The notes beneath the pieces are model-generated. The model did not search any database. It was not told where the DNA came from and saw only the letters and a program-made list of their open reading frames with translations. 64,000 nt of DNA from Podocnemis expansa (taxonomy: Eukaryota; Chordata; Testudines; Podocnemididae). Positions within the stretch are counted from its first letter, which is position 1. The number at the start of each line of letters is the position of its first letter. Shown here one piece after another: positions 45,726 through 57,683 of the stretch. The position numbers were made by a program, and so were the translations under genes. The stretch lies in contig ML682088.1 in assembly GCA_007922195.1 (NCBI GenBank), forward strand, positions 3,303,110 through 3,367,109, written 5' to 3'.

Positions 45726-47039
45726 ACTTATAATACCCTGTGATGGAGCTTACCAAACTAAGACTAAGGGAGTGATGAAGCTGTACTGGTCCAACAAGAC
45801 TCTACCCCTCAGCAGCTCCAGAGCATGTTGCAGATGAAAGAATTGCTTAAAAGGAGACTGTGGGCATCAAGCAGAGGGAGAACAAAGAGGCTGCTTGGAG
45901 AAAGAAGGCCCCTTAGTAGCTTTGAAGAAAGAGGAATCTTCAGCGGAAAGGCCAGCACTGTGGGTAGGGATCTAAGCCTTTTTTCAACAACCTTTATATT
46001 AACTTTGGTTCTGTCTGTTTGTATTCCCTGTGCTTTCTCACTTTGCTCCAGCAGATGCCACAACATTCAGAGGTTGCAATGGCAACAGCAGCCCTGGCAA
46101 TAGTTCTACAATTTTACTTTTCCAACCAACCAACTAAAAATTTTCCAGAAAAGACTACCTTAAGTGAACACACTAAAAGGAAAAAAACCAAACAGCCCAA
46201 AAGCAAGTACTTCACATTGCTAAGACTTCCTGTACAATTTTTTAAACACTTGAATACTTTTGTTTGTGAAGGATCAGATGGCCAGCATAACTGTGCCCAT
46301 GACATTAGACTCTCTACTGGCCATCCAACCTTTTGCAAACAAAAACATTCAAATGTTTTAAAAATCCTCATGCAGGAAGTCTTACCAATCTGAAGTACTT
46401 TTCTTCTTTTTTTTTTTTTTTAAGTACATTCTCTTAAGATCATCTCACCTGGAAAACTTCTGTTTTTCATATAATTTTTCTCTCTCCTTCCCTCTGATAA
46501 TAAAGGGGAATAAATGGACACAAAAGGAAACAGATAAGATGCTACTGAGTCATTGAGACTATCTGAGTTGCCCTTTGCAGTGAGGATAGCAGAATGCTGT
46601 GATCAGGCCCCAAATTGAGAAGAAAACAGGATAGGCTGCTTTGGAGTATCACCTATCTCATACTTAGAAAAGACTACACACATATTTATACTCAAGAAGT
46701 TCTGCAAGCTAGTGTAATATAATTACCAGTCCTTTCATCTATTGCTTGAGCCAACCTACCAGTCAACTAGACTGGGCATGAGGAGGGAACCAGGCCTCCG
46801 TCAGTCACAAATCCAGTGCTTCAAAATATCAGTTTCAGAATGAAACCCAACCTTTTCACGTTTTCACACTTTCTTTTATACTTGTCGGCTGTCATGCAAG
46901 CCTATGGGCCTGGCTGTGTCATGCTGCTTCCAGCTTCAGTATGGTTGTTAATCACTAGCTAACTGCAAGAAAGACTGTTCTCTTATTTCTGTACTTTGTT
47001 TGTTCTTAGGGTGGATCATTTTGTACTTTAGGGTTATTT

Positions 47040-47217
47040 CAGAGCCATAACTATAGCAGGGCCGAGAGGGCAAAGCCCTGGGCAGCCCAGAGCGGCTCAA
47101 TGGAGCTGCTCTATTAAAGGGACAGCTTTGTGGTGTCGGCTCCAAGCACCACTAATGGGAAGGGTGCATTCCGATTGGAACGTTCTCTGGGCAGCGAAAC
47201 ACCACATTATAGCTCTG
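47040..47217. mobile_element. hAT MITE, 178 bp
   Basis: Ends CAGAGCCATAACTATAGC / CACATTATAGCTCTG. Perfect 8-bp TSD GGTTATTT (47032-47039 and 47218-47225). Confidence 0.9.
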
Positions 47218-49023
47218 GGTTATTTATCTGCATGTTAAGGTCATTAATATGCATTCCTCACTCTTTAGGATGAGGGGGTCAATGGACTCTTCACTCCCCA
47301 TTCTGTTGTCAGAGCAGTTTAGGTTGGCATCTTTTTATGCCCTGCATACACATTCCTCACTCACACAAACAAACAAGTTCATCAAAATGTTTTTAGGTTT
47401 AATACTTCAAATTTCAGAAAAGAATTTACTTCAACTAACAAGACAGAGTTCACTTATGCCACTCTAAATATGCTATACCATTATCATAACAGTAAAGGGA
47501 AAATTTATATCTACCTCTATCTCACTGATACAATAAAACAAGTAGTCTATATCTGATTCATTTGCACCACTCCTCGGAATGGCTCACAGCTACAGGGGAC
47601 AAAGATATTCCTTACTTTTTCCCCCTTGGGCCCTGAACTGGGATCCAGAGAAAAGGATGGTTCTGGGTCCCTCTACCCTTCCTTTCATCTGCCCAGTAGA
47701 ACCTGTGGATTGCCACAAAAATGAAAGAGTGTAACTGAGCAGCCACATCCTTACATTGCCTGCTCAGGCCATCCCAGGATTTTAGGGGTGTCAGTGCTGT
47801 GGATGCCCAGTAGACCTGCTAGACCATAAGTGGAACTCACTGTATACCCCAACGAAAAGGATGCATCAGAGAATGCCACATCAGAGCTATCAAAATCTGT
47901 CTAAATTGGCTTTATGACTAAAAGAAAAGAAATGAAATCTGTGGACAGCATCTATGGTCTTAGAACAATTTCAATTTCTTCAGAAAATCAAATGCTAAAA
48001 ATATCTGTTCAGCATTGATCTGTGTCATCCCCACCACTACCTGCTACAGTGATCACAAAGATTGTAGTTTGGGTACCATCTTTCCCAGTGTCCTCTGCAT
48101 TTCTTTACTTTCCACTGCAGCAGATCTACGCCTCCTATAAGGTACCATCATTGTATTATGCACCATGGTAGTTCAACCAAAGTGCAGAGTGCAACGCATT
48201 ATGGCAGATATAGTCCTGTTAAGTAATTTGTGCAGGTTTGTTTTTTTTTTTTTTGCTAAAAAGTTTCAGATTTCACCTGATATGCATAGAAGAACAAAAA
48301 ACAACCAACCACTACCCTCCTAAACCTCCCCCCTCGCCATACAAATAAAAAAGCCCAAAAGTCAAAATGGTCCATTGGAAAATTATGACAAAAATGAAAA
48401 TGTGTTCATTTGTATAAAACATTTTCAAGAGGGATGAGGAGAAAGGGAATTTTTCAACCAGCTCTACACCTCACATTTTTGTAGCAGAAAACAAATGCAA
48501 CAATGTGGTAGATAAGTGACATACTGCTCCAGCAGCATTACTCACTACAACAGCTCAGCGCTTTCACTTGAAGATTTTCCACCATGGTTTTTTTCAGACA
48601 GAACAGACCAAGATGTTTAGATAAGGTACTCTACTCTAATATGTTACAATTCTCAACACTGAGCATTTGTGTTACCCAAAAAACCCAGTAACTGAATGAA
48701 ACATACTAAAAGTAGGGATCTGCCATCACTCTGCTACTAGGTGCTTTATAAATGGATATGGAAAACTTAAATTCAGAGCGAACTGCTAGTAATCTTCTTA
48801 TATAGTTTTCTTCTATATTAAATTATTAAACTTGAACCTGAACACTGAGCATAGTAATAAATGTACAATGTACAAGATATCTTGATACTCAAAACTGCAT
48901 TTTTCAAAATGATTGTAACTGAGCCTGAGTCCTGCCATGAGTTATGTATATAATAAGAAACCACTTATTTACCACTGTACATTTTCAGGTTTGTAATAGT
49001 AAATGTATAGAAAAGAAACTTAC

Positions 49024-49106
49024 TTCCTCCTCCTCTAAGCCAGTGAGATCCCAGAAATAATTTAGTCTCATCTGTAAACGTTTCCAATGCTCAAGAAACA
49101 TGGTAG
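49024..49106 (-). CDS. ANO2: Anoctamin-2 coding exon (end of helix 2, acidic tail)
   Basis: This is an 83-bp exon. The acceptor reads ...ATTCCATTAAG and the exon opens with CT, which completes a GCT Ala codon with the G left over from the 58885 exon. Then come [20 protein letters not shown] and TGLEEEE, followed by the donor GTAAGT (49018-49023). The exon ends in phase 0. It covers the cytoplasmic end of helix 2 and the run of four glutamates at the start of the helix 2-3 cytosolic loop, a region linked to calcium and voltage gating in the ANO1/ANO2 subfamily (family knowledge). Sequence and order agree with ANO2. The intron to the upstream exon is 9,778 bp. Confidence 0.93.
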
Positions 49107-49179
49107 CTTAATGGAATAATGAAACAAAATACAGTTAGATTTTACACTATAAACAACGTACTTTTTGTCTTTCAGTATT

Positions 49180-49560
49180 ACCTACAGGCCTAAGTTCTGT
49201 GAGGGTCTAATGGCCCAGGCACTGCACAAACACACAGTGAAAGATAGCTTCTACCCACGAAGAGCTTACATTTTATAGAGTCAGAGTCTAATGCCAGAAG
49301 GGACCACCTGATCATCTAATTTGATCTCTTTGTTTCACAGGCTGCCCACCTCACCAAGCAACCGCATACTAAATCCAGCAACTGAAATTAGCCCAATCTA
49401 AACAGAGATGACAAAAAAAAAAAAAGGTGGAAGAAGGGAAGAGTCATCCTCATTTTACAGGTAGAGAAGAAAATTTAAAGGGCTTGCACAAAGGCATTAG
49501 GGGATTCTGTGGCAGAACAAGAGCCTGAATCCAGATCTCCTTTTCCCACATGATCTTCTC
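49180..49560 (+). repeat. Ancient MIR-like SINE interrupted by CR1-like insert
   Basis: The left part (GGCCCAGGCACTGCACAAAC...AGAGCTTACATTTTATAG) and the right part (CCTCATTTTACAGGTAGAGAAG...GCAGAACAAGAGCCTGAATCCAGATCTCC) together match the order of an old MIR-type element. The CR1-like piece at 49278-49395 sits between them. Assignment is by eye. Confidence 0.5.
49278..49395 (-). mobile_element. CR1-like 3' fragment nested in an older SINE-like repeat
   Basis: GCCAGAAGGGACCACCTGATCATCTAATTTGATCTC resembles the reverse complement of a CR1 3' end (compare the AAGGGACC...AGATCATC block in the SINE tails of this window). Its flanks (49180-49277 and 49420-49560) look like two halves of one older repeat. 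Confidence 0.6.
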
Positions 49561-49890
49561 TTTTAATGCACTTGGTATCATTTATGGACTCAAAATATTT
49601 TACATTAAGGAGCCAAAATACAAATTCGTACACTTAGTCACAACGACTCTCATATGCCCAATAGAAGATGTGTAACTATTCACAGTCACTGAGAAATAGA
49701 TGAAGTTAGGAATAGGCTACTACTGAAAAAGACCCTGAATATATATAGATAAACTGAAAACTCCAGCAACAGTCATTGGGAAATACCCTAATGATGTTGA
49801 TGATGCCTTTTATTCTGCAATGTGCAACAATGGCATAGTGGAACATTTTTGATCCATTTTAATTCAGTTATTTGAGGTTTTAGACTCAGA

Positions 49891-50565
49891 GGGTACATCT
49901 ATGCAGCAATTAAACTCCTGCAGTTGGCGCATGTCAGATGAGTTGGACTCATAGGGCTTGGGCCATGAGTGTGTTTAACTGCTGTGCAGTCATTCAGCTT
50001 CAGGCAGGAGCCCACACTCTGGGACTCTTCCTCCTCATGGACTTCCAGAACCCAGGCTACAGTCTGAGCTGAAAGGCTATGTCTACATTATGAAAGCTAA
50101 GTCAACTTAATAAAGTCTACTTAAAGCTGACTTTAAGTAGACCTTAATAAGTTGACTTAGTGAGTCCACACTACATTAAGTCAACTTTATAAAGTTGATT
50201 TTAAATGGGTGTCCAGGCTTAATTCGACTTAATAAAGTCGATTTAGTGGCCGCAATGCACTAAGTCAACTTTATTAAGTCGACTTAGTGAGTCCTCGTGC
50301 CTTAAGTTGACTTAACAGTAAAGTCGACTTTATAAGTGGACCTTATAAAGTCAACTTTACTGGACCCTAAAATCAACTTTATTGCCCTGCAGTGTAGACA
50401 GGGCACTGTTTAAAGTCGACTTAAGGGCCCTTAAGTTGACTTAAACACATAGTGTAGATGTACCCAAATATATTCACCGCAGTTCTAAAGCCCACTCTCA
50501 CCCAAGCCCTGTGATGCAATCATTGTACACAGGCCAGCTGCAGTTGTTAATTGTATAGACATACC
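49891..50565. mobile_element. Related MITE interrupted by M6
   Basis: Outer ends GGGTACATCTATGCAGCAATTAAAC / GTTAATTGTATAGACATACC are inverted repeats of the same general type as M1-M6. Without the insert it is about 280 bp. Confidence 0.65.
50075..50465. mobile_element. GGCTATGTCTACAT-type element, 391 bp (copy M6)
   Basis: Ends GGCTATGTCTACATTATG / CATAGTGTAGATGTACCC with 3-bp TSD AAA (50072-50074, 50466-50468). The interior is a run of AAGTCGACTT and TAAGTCAACTTA palindromes. It is nested in a related element (49891-50565). Confidence 0.88.
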
Positions 50566-51329
50566 AAAGTGGTAGAACTCAAATTCAATCAACTACCTTC
50601 TTTCCCTTTTCCTTGACAAATTTGCTTGGCACTATTTGCTTGCTGCTTTCATTTTCCTCACGATTAGACTCTTCTAACCATCCCATAACTATTGCTTCCT
50701 CCTGGCAGCTTGGTTTCTTGTTGCTTTTGACTTACTGACACCTATGTTTAGAAACGGCAGGTACCCCCTACTCAAAAAACTGAAGACCTCTTTCTCTATT
50801 GGACTGTACACTCCATAGGCATATCCAACTGTGCAAAGTGGATGTAGAGAAGTTACTACATCAGAGTAATATTCTACTCCCACTATGCACTCACTTTGCA
50901 TAGTGGACTGTACAAGGCTCCGGAGAATTAGGCTCACATTCTTTCGACAGTGGTCACTTTCAGTGCGAGTGTCAGAGCCGGAAAGAGTTCTGATTCCTAT
51001 GCTGAATCATACAACTTCAGACTACACAGATGAGCTGACTGGAATATTGATCTGGTTGAATTGTTATGTGACCGTACACTGGGCTCATCTAGACTTATAG
51101 TTGTGGGTGACATCAGTGTCCAGATGACTCAATCTTATTGCTGCCAAACCAAGCATGAGATTATCCCCAATGACTTCTCACTTAAAATGTTCTATCTGAC
51201 ATAACTTGTGAAATATGGGGAAGGAAGGAAGGAAATCTTTACTTCACAGCTGTTTTCCTTCAGTGAACTCTATTCCTGAAGAGATAATTCTGTCTTTTAA
51301 TGACTTCTGATATGGGCAGCTGCACTCTA

Positions 51330-51427
51330 GACAAACAAATGTAGAAAGTATCCATCTGACAGATGGAACAGTCATGTGACCAGCATAAAAATCAAACTTT
51401 TATGTCACACCCAGCCAAATTTTCAAG
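51330..51427 (+). repeat. Dispersed repeat segment, copy 1
   Basis: CATCTGACAGATGGAACAGTCATGTGACCAGCATAAAAATC...TTTTATGTCACACCCAGCC matches 53205-53297 in the same orientation. The family is not recognised. Confidence 0.6.
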
Positions 51428-51557
51428 GACTCTAAGCAAAATTTTCAGATGAACATCCAGAATTAAAGCCAGATTTTTCAAAATATCTCAGCTTCCATTT
51501 ATGTCAAAATGAATTGCCATATGTACCCAATGCACTGAGCTGTCTTGAAAATTTGGC
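51414..51557. repeat. Palindromic MITE
   Basis: GCCAAATTTTCAAG (51414-51427) and CTTGAAAATTTGGC (51544-51557) are perfect 14-bp inverted repeats. Confidence 0.6.
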
Positions 51558-53204
51558 CCTGATTGTGCATGTTCTTCTCTTCTGAAAACCCTGATCTAGA
51601 GGGGAAAGTATATATCACATTCCTAGCATTAGTCCTCTCACATTACAGGAATCTAAAAGTCTCTGAGGACTGTTCTGGAAGAAATGTCAGACAACAGAGA
51701 ATATCTTGATCATGTGACACAGTGCACATAAGTTAAGCCCAGATACTTAAACAATGATTATTATTTTTACTAATCCCTTACGTAGAACACAGTTCAAATA
51801 AAAGCCATGTTTAACATGTTCTGAGGCTTTAAAGGACTTTCTGGAATAACTCTAGCCAAAAAACACTTGATCATTATGTAGGTGGACTTGTACAGTACCT
51901 TACTCTCCTGTTTAGCTCCAGAGGATTAAAATGGTAGCATTCAATATAACCCAAGTTTAATTTGTAGGACCAGTGCCACAAATGGTGTAAATTGGCACAG
52001 TTTAAATTTCTGAAGCCACACTGTTTAATATGAGCTGAAAAATCTGTTCCATTTTGTTCAGTTCTCCTCCTTCTGACATTGTTCAACTGAGATTGGAAAC
52101 TTGGCATCTCATAATATCAATGGCTATAAGTAGTGTTAGCCAGCTGAGAGTCTTTTTTCTTTGTGTGTCTCTTACCAATGAATATGGGCACTGGCAAATG
52201 TTGTCACTGGTCTTGAAGATACTTAATAAGGCATCACATCAAGTAACAGGAGCATATTTCATTTCATGACATTAACCGTAACAAATCTTTCCACTTTTCC
52301 CAAGAAAGGAGATGGCTGAAAGGATAAAAGGAGGATTCCTTGGCAGAGCCCTCACCATGAAATGAAGCCAGGTCAGCAGAGCATGGATACCATATTATTC
52401 CCTCTATTAAACATAGTAGTAGTGAGTAATAATGCATTATAGTTTCCCATCATTATACTTTACGAAAAGTTATTCAAGCAATGTTTTTTTGTGACACTAT
52501 AAGTGAAGCTGATTTCAGGTATGCAAAGAATAGTAGAGATGTCAGTCAGCAAAATAAATCTTAGATACAAGGAATGTGCTCTGCTATTGGCAGGGCAGAA
52601 ATACCATATTGTAGCATAATGCTTAATATGCAAGCAGGGCAGGGTTAAAGTAGGGTACTTGGTTTTGCTTTGCAGATCCTGGTATATGATGGAAGTATTT
52701 TTTTGCACTGAACAAACTCAGTTATCTTAGTTCAGCACAAAGAATTTTCCAGTCTGTAGGAAACTTTTTTTTTAAGGGCAGGATATGGCTTGGAAAAGAT
52801 TTGATTATCCTTAAGCATCTTTTTAAAACCAGTATATAAAGTACATATTTGTTCTTTCTTGTTTCACTACAAACTTCAGCGATATCGCCCAATTTCCGAA
52901 AATGCAAACACAACGTACGTCAGCAGTATACAACTCAAACTATATTGTTGATAAGGTTGGAAAACTGTTGTGTATGCAGTTGCCCTGGAAATGATTATTT
53001 GCATAGATGCAAAAATTCCTTTTTCAAGCAAGAATCTCCTGGAAGATCAGTGGTATCTATTTGATTCAGTACACCATTCATACATTCTGTTTACACAAAA
53101 TGACCAGTCAACAATTACCACACAGTGGAATTTTAATGATAAATTTGGACGGTGTGATAGAACACAACCCTGTTTCAGACTCTGTAGAATACTGTAATAA
53201 TCTT

Positions 53205-53297
53205 TGAACAAATGGAAAATGTACACATCTGCCAGATGGAACAGTCATATGACCAGAGTAAAAATCATGCTTTTATGTCGCATTGAGCCAAATTTGC
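53205..53297 (+). repeat. Dispersed repeat segment, copy 2
   Basis: CATCTGCCAGATGGAACAGTCATATGACCAGAGTAAAAATC...TTTTATGTCGCATTGAGCC, the partner of 51330-51427, lying 1.9 kb away. Confidence 0.6.
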
Positions 53298-53649
53298 CTT
53301 GTAAGACATCATTTGAAAACTCAGTTTCCTGGTTTTAGTAAAATATATGTGGCAAAATTGTATAGGAAATTCTGATGTTCCCCTGTATGGTATTAACTGC
53401 AAATAATCCAAACTCCACAACTGCGTGCATACAGAAGCTGGAAAATACATCTGTCCTAAACAAAGAAACATGAGTTCTGCTTAATTTGCATTTAAACAAT
53501 AAAAAGGAGTCATCAGTCAAAAGGGGAAGAAAAATGAAATTCAAACAAGTGGAAAACATAACAGGGAATATCCTCCCACTCAGACTTTTTGTCTCCTGGT
53601 TCTCAGCTGAAAATATTTTTCATAAGAGACCCTGTGGTGCTGAGTAGGG

Positions 53650-54189
53650 ATCTGTCACAGTACCACCTCTGGGCCACTTCAGGGAATTGCTCTAGTGGCC
53701 CCTGTATCATCTCCTGTGGTGCATTACCCCTCCTTCTTCTGTTCATGGACTCCCTGCAAGGATGACATCTGCTTCATGGCACAGCTCTTCAGGTGTTGCT
53801 CAGTCCCTGCTACTCCCGCCTCCAGAAGGAGACTTCAGCAGTCCTTGTCCACTTGTTTCAGTGGCCACAGCTGTCCAGAGTAGATCCCTTACCTCAGGGC
53901 TGAACTGCTCCCTGTCTATAGTCAGCCCTGCTATCTTTGTCTCACCCTTACTCCGGGGCCCAGCAGCTGTTCTTTCCTTGGAGCCCACCACTGCTCTACA
54001 GCAGGGAACTGGGCTGCCTTACCCTGTTGTGAGCTCCAAAGGGTGACCGACCTCTCCCTGCTTCTGGCAGCACCTCTTATATGGGCCTGCCTGGCCCTGA
54101 CTGCCTTCTTCCCCTTTGGCCCTTCTGGTTGACTGCTACAGCCACAGCTTCTCCAGGGCTCCATTAATCCCCGCTTTTCTGGATGGGCT
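53650..54189 (+). mobile_element. Putative LTR, GC-rich, with TATA-like box
   Basis: Starts near TCTGTCACAGTACCACCTCTGG. GC-rich to a TATA-like CTCTTATATGGGCC at about 54072, then runs straight into the LTR-like copy at 54190. The two may be parts of one retroelement fragment. Confidence 0.4.
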
Positions 54190-54895
54190 GCCTACCCTCT
54201 CAAAGGGATGGAAACTAAATGGAAGGTGGACAAATATCTCCAAGGCACCCTTCTCTCTTTCCCCGCTCATCGCATTCAGTGCTCCTGAAGAGAGAAATGA
54301 AGAAGGCATTGGACTCTGGAAGTGGGGTCCTGACCTGAACATTTGGCCAGTAGTCTGCTTTGCCACTAAGTTATTTTCTTAAATAGATACAGTTCTTGTA
54401 AACAACCTATCTTTATTTTTCTTGTAACTGTTTCCAACTGATATGCCTCATTACTTTGACTTACTGAAAATCTCCCTCTTTATAGTTAATAGATTTGTTT
54501 TTATTGTTGTATCTACTCCAGTGTGTTCATATTAAAGTGCCTGGGTAATTCCATTTTGGGTAACAAGTCTTGTATGCATTATTACCTTGAAGGGATGATG
54601 GAATCAATATATTTGCACTGTCCAGGAGAGGGCTGGGCAGTTCAGGACATATGCTTCTGGGGGGAAATCTGGGCCTGAGTGTATGTTGGGGTTACACTGC
54701 AGTATAATTAAGGCCAGTAAGAGAAAAGATACAACTGGCTGGCCGCAGCACACAAACAGGCATAGTGGGGAATGACTTACATGCTGGAGGCTGTTTGTTT
54801 GCTGGAGCCTGCATTCGAAGCAAGGCATTGTATGTGGCACTCAGCTTAGAAGGCAGGGGTGACACAGCTATTCATTAGTCTGGCTTGTATGTCAC
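54190..54895 (+). mobile_element. LTR-like retroelement sequence, copy 2
   Basis: Second copy of the 17700-18415 family, same orientation: GGGGTCCTGACCTGAACATTTGGCCAGTAG, CTATCTTTATTTTTCTTGTAAC, CTCCAGTGTGTTCATATTAAAG, CTGTCCAGGAGAGGGCTGGG. Divergence is high. Confidence 0.55.
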
Positions 54896-55544
54896 AGAAG
54901 ACGGCCTTTATGTTCTCTTTCACTCAATGGAAAGTGTCATCTCTTGAAACCATGCAGGAGTTCAATTCATGTAACTCATGAAAGTTCACTGGCATGGTCA
55001 TACAACCCCAGAGCGCTGAGTGCATTTTACTCCATTTTTCTTATCCAGTTCTTCCTCCAAGCCTCTTGTCATTATCTTCTGGCATATTCAAGCACTGATT
55101 GTGCATATCCATTCTGTCAGATTGCCAGTGCTGAGAGCATTCATTCCTCTGTGGTTTGGACACATCATAACACAGATATCCATGATGAAATTATGATAGA
55201 TTCAGGTAGCAAATTTGCAAGCCTGTGCATTATATAGTTTATAACAGAAGGCAAACTATGACACTTTATCTGGTGTACTTCCTGGCAAAATTTGGTCTAT
55301 TGCAGTCTGTGACTGTCAGTGGCCCCAACTTGGAAAATGAATCATTATGAAACTTCTCTAAAGTATATCAGCTCTTGCAGTTTTCGACAGTCACAATGAC
55401 TACATATTCAATCACCTCCTTTTGAATGGCTTAAAATCTGTGGAATGGTTTCATGCTCCTGGAAAATACTAGTTTTTGTCCCATGATATCTCTTGTATAC
55501 CTGGTGACTGTCCCCTACCAAAACATCTGCATTCTTTTTCTGTC

Positions 55545-56011
55545 CAGTGGTTTTCAACAGATGTGCCATGAGAACTGTCAAAGTATGCCATTAAATTTTG
55601 TACAAACATAATGAAAATCAATGTAAAACAAACATTGTTTCATCTTTAATATTGTATCCAACCAAAATTCTAACTCATAAAACGTGAAAACTAATCCTCA
55701 CATTAAAAGTAAGGTATTGGTCTTTCAATTCTAAAATATGACCATTCTAAATGCAGGTGGCCAAAGGGCAAAACAGAGATGATGATGTATTTTTTTCCTA
55801 GTGGATTTGAAATATTAATACAGTTGATTCATTTTTAGCTTTTTGTTTGCACTATGTTGCAAACCTCTCTAGTAAGATTTTTAACCATAGTAAATGCAAG
55901 TAAATGTGACATTTATGAATAAGCAATTCAGCTAGAAAAAAAGTGGGTGTGCTGTGGAATTATGTGTCTCACTGAAGTTTGTCATGTTACCGCAAAGGTT
56001 GGGAACCACTG
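55545..56011. mobile_element. hAT-type non-autonomous element
   Basis: Ends CAGTGGTTTTCAACAGATGTG / AAGGTTGGGAACCACTG are inverted repeats. The TSD is not convincing, so the ends are approximate. Confidence 0.7.
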
Positions 56012-56159
56012 CTCTATGCACTCAACACCAAGTTTCTCTATCAGATAGTCTTAAAATGAATCCCCAGGTGTAAAGTAGTCTGACAATCTTGCCACCTTAG
56101 TTCACAAGGGAACTACAAGGGTTCTCACATGGTGTCCTTTAGCTCACAGTACCATAGAC

Positions 56160-56377
56160 CAGTGTTTCCCAACCAGTGTGCCATGGCACACACATGTGTG
56201 CCATGAGGTCTGCGCAAATGTTGCACAAAATTTTTTGAAAAACTATTCAAAGAGCTCTGGATTGGTTTATTGGCTTATGAATATTCATGAGTTCATTTGG
56301 AAACTATATGGTGGTGTCTCTGAAATTAATTAAAGGCAACAAGGTGTGCCACAGCAGAGAAAATGTTGGGAACCACT
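56160..56377. mobile_element. hAT MITE, 218 bp
   Basis: Ends CAGTGTTTCCCAACCAGTG / AATGTTGGGAACCACTG. TSD is CCATAGAC (56152-56159) / CCTTAGAC (56378-56385), 7 of 8. Confidence 0.88.
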
Positions 56378-57125
56378 GCCTTAGACCATTCAGTTTTCAT
56401 AATATTCAGCATTGCCTGATTTTTAGAACAACTACTGAGACACAAACTGAGGTAAACAATATCATCAATGCTCACACTTTTACTATGAATATCATGCTAC
56501 TTTGTATGCTTTTCAAAGCTGCAGCTCCTGTTGTTGTGATCACAAGAGGGTTTTGTTTGTTTGTTTGTTTTAAATTAAGCTTCTAGCTCGCATGGCCATG
56601 GGGGGGGGGCTTGAAAATATGCCCTAAAGGCTAAAAATAAACAACTTTTAAAACTAATTGTCTTTAGGCCAATCTCGTAATTTTGGGGGCCTGACTCATG
56701 ATCTTAGTCCACTTGGGGTTGGCAATATCAGATTAATATGGCTGTTCAGCCACACTTCTACACTCAGGCTGAGGCCTTCCTGTGTCAATCAGCTGATGCC
56801 TGCCACAGCTCAGTTTACAATGGTGCCCTCCAGAGGCTGTTATATAATGCCCACATCTGTAATTTCCACAATAAATGTCATTTGTAAGTCTGCAGGAAGG
56901 CAAACTAAATGCAGCACATGGGAGAAGCCAATATTGGTATAAATAAGGAAGAGGAGTGATGTATTCATTGTCTATGAAGTGCTTTGAGACTCTTGAACAG
57001 GCAGAGTTTTTTTATGGGCAAATCTAGTGTGTATCCAGGAACTTGCTTATATCTGGGGGGGAAATCATGGATAAAACTCAAAAGTTTTGACAAAACTATG
57101 GATCCAGATGTAGTGTATTCTGTAG

Positions 57126-57683
57126 TAGGGCTACCAAACATCTGGGTTTTCCTGGATGTTGCCTCTTTTTTGCACTCCATTTCTCTGTCCAGGCTGATTT
57201 CTTAAATAACAAGAAGTCTCCAGGATTTTTGAGCAGACAAATTGCAGCTCAGAAAGCATTCCAATGATAAAGGCCTGCAAAATTTGTATTTGCATCTGAT
57301 CTACTAGCATGGTCTGTGGATATAATGTGGCTATCCATGGATTTACAGGCCTCTACCAATCAGTCCACTTCCCTCTTTGTCCCTCCTCTGCATCTGTAGC
57401 AAATTGGTCCATTCCCCTGCAAAACTCCCAGCTGCCAGATCCCACCCACCAAGGCCATGGCTCCCAGCTCTGCAGATGGGGTCTCAGAGGGTGGTGCTGA
57501 CCGCTGTCTTTCACTGTGTCCTGGGCTCGCATCACACACCCTGCCACTGTGATAGGGAGTGACATTCCCCCCCCCCACCTCCTGTGAATACCCCTGCTGT
57601 AAATACGCATCCCCTTAGGTCTCCCCCACCCTTCTCCTTCCATCAGTGTCCTCTTTTTGGGAACTTAAAATATGGAAACCCTA
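57126..57683. mobile_element. Possible terminal-inverted-repeat element with TA flanks
   Basis: TAGGGCTACCAAACATCTGG at the left and ATATGGAAACCCTA at the right are loose inverted repeats with TA at both borders. The interior is GC-rich. Confidence 0.45.

Larger units (their letters stand above)
25634..49023 (-). other. ANO2: ANO2 intron between the HPRPEYE and EEEE exons
   Basis: This 23,390-bp intron is bounded by matched GTAAGT and TTTGTTTCAG splice sites in phase 0. It carries SINEs, PLE terminal repeats, several small inverted-repeat elements, LTR-like pieces and a MIR. Nothing recognisable was found in about 25900-26730, 28620-30210, 30960-31860, 32095-33700, 33830-34510, 35605-36590, 36690-37500, 38370-39280, 39450-40950, 41820-42940, 43010-43345, 44335-44750, 44900-45700, 45730-47030 and 47230-49020. 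Confidence 0.85.
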
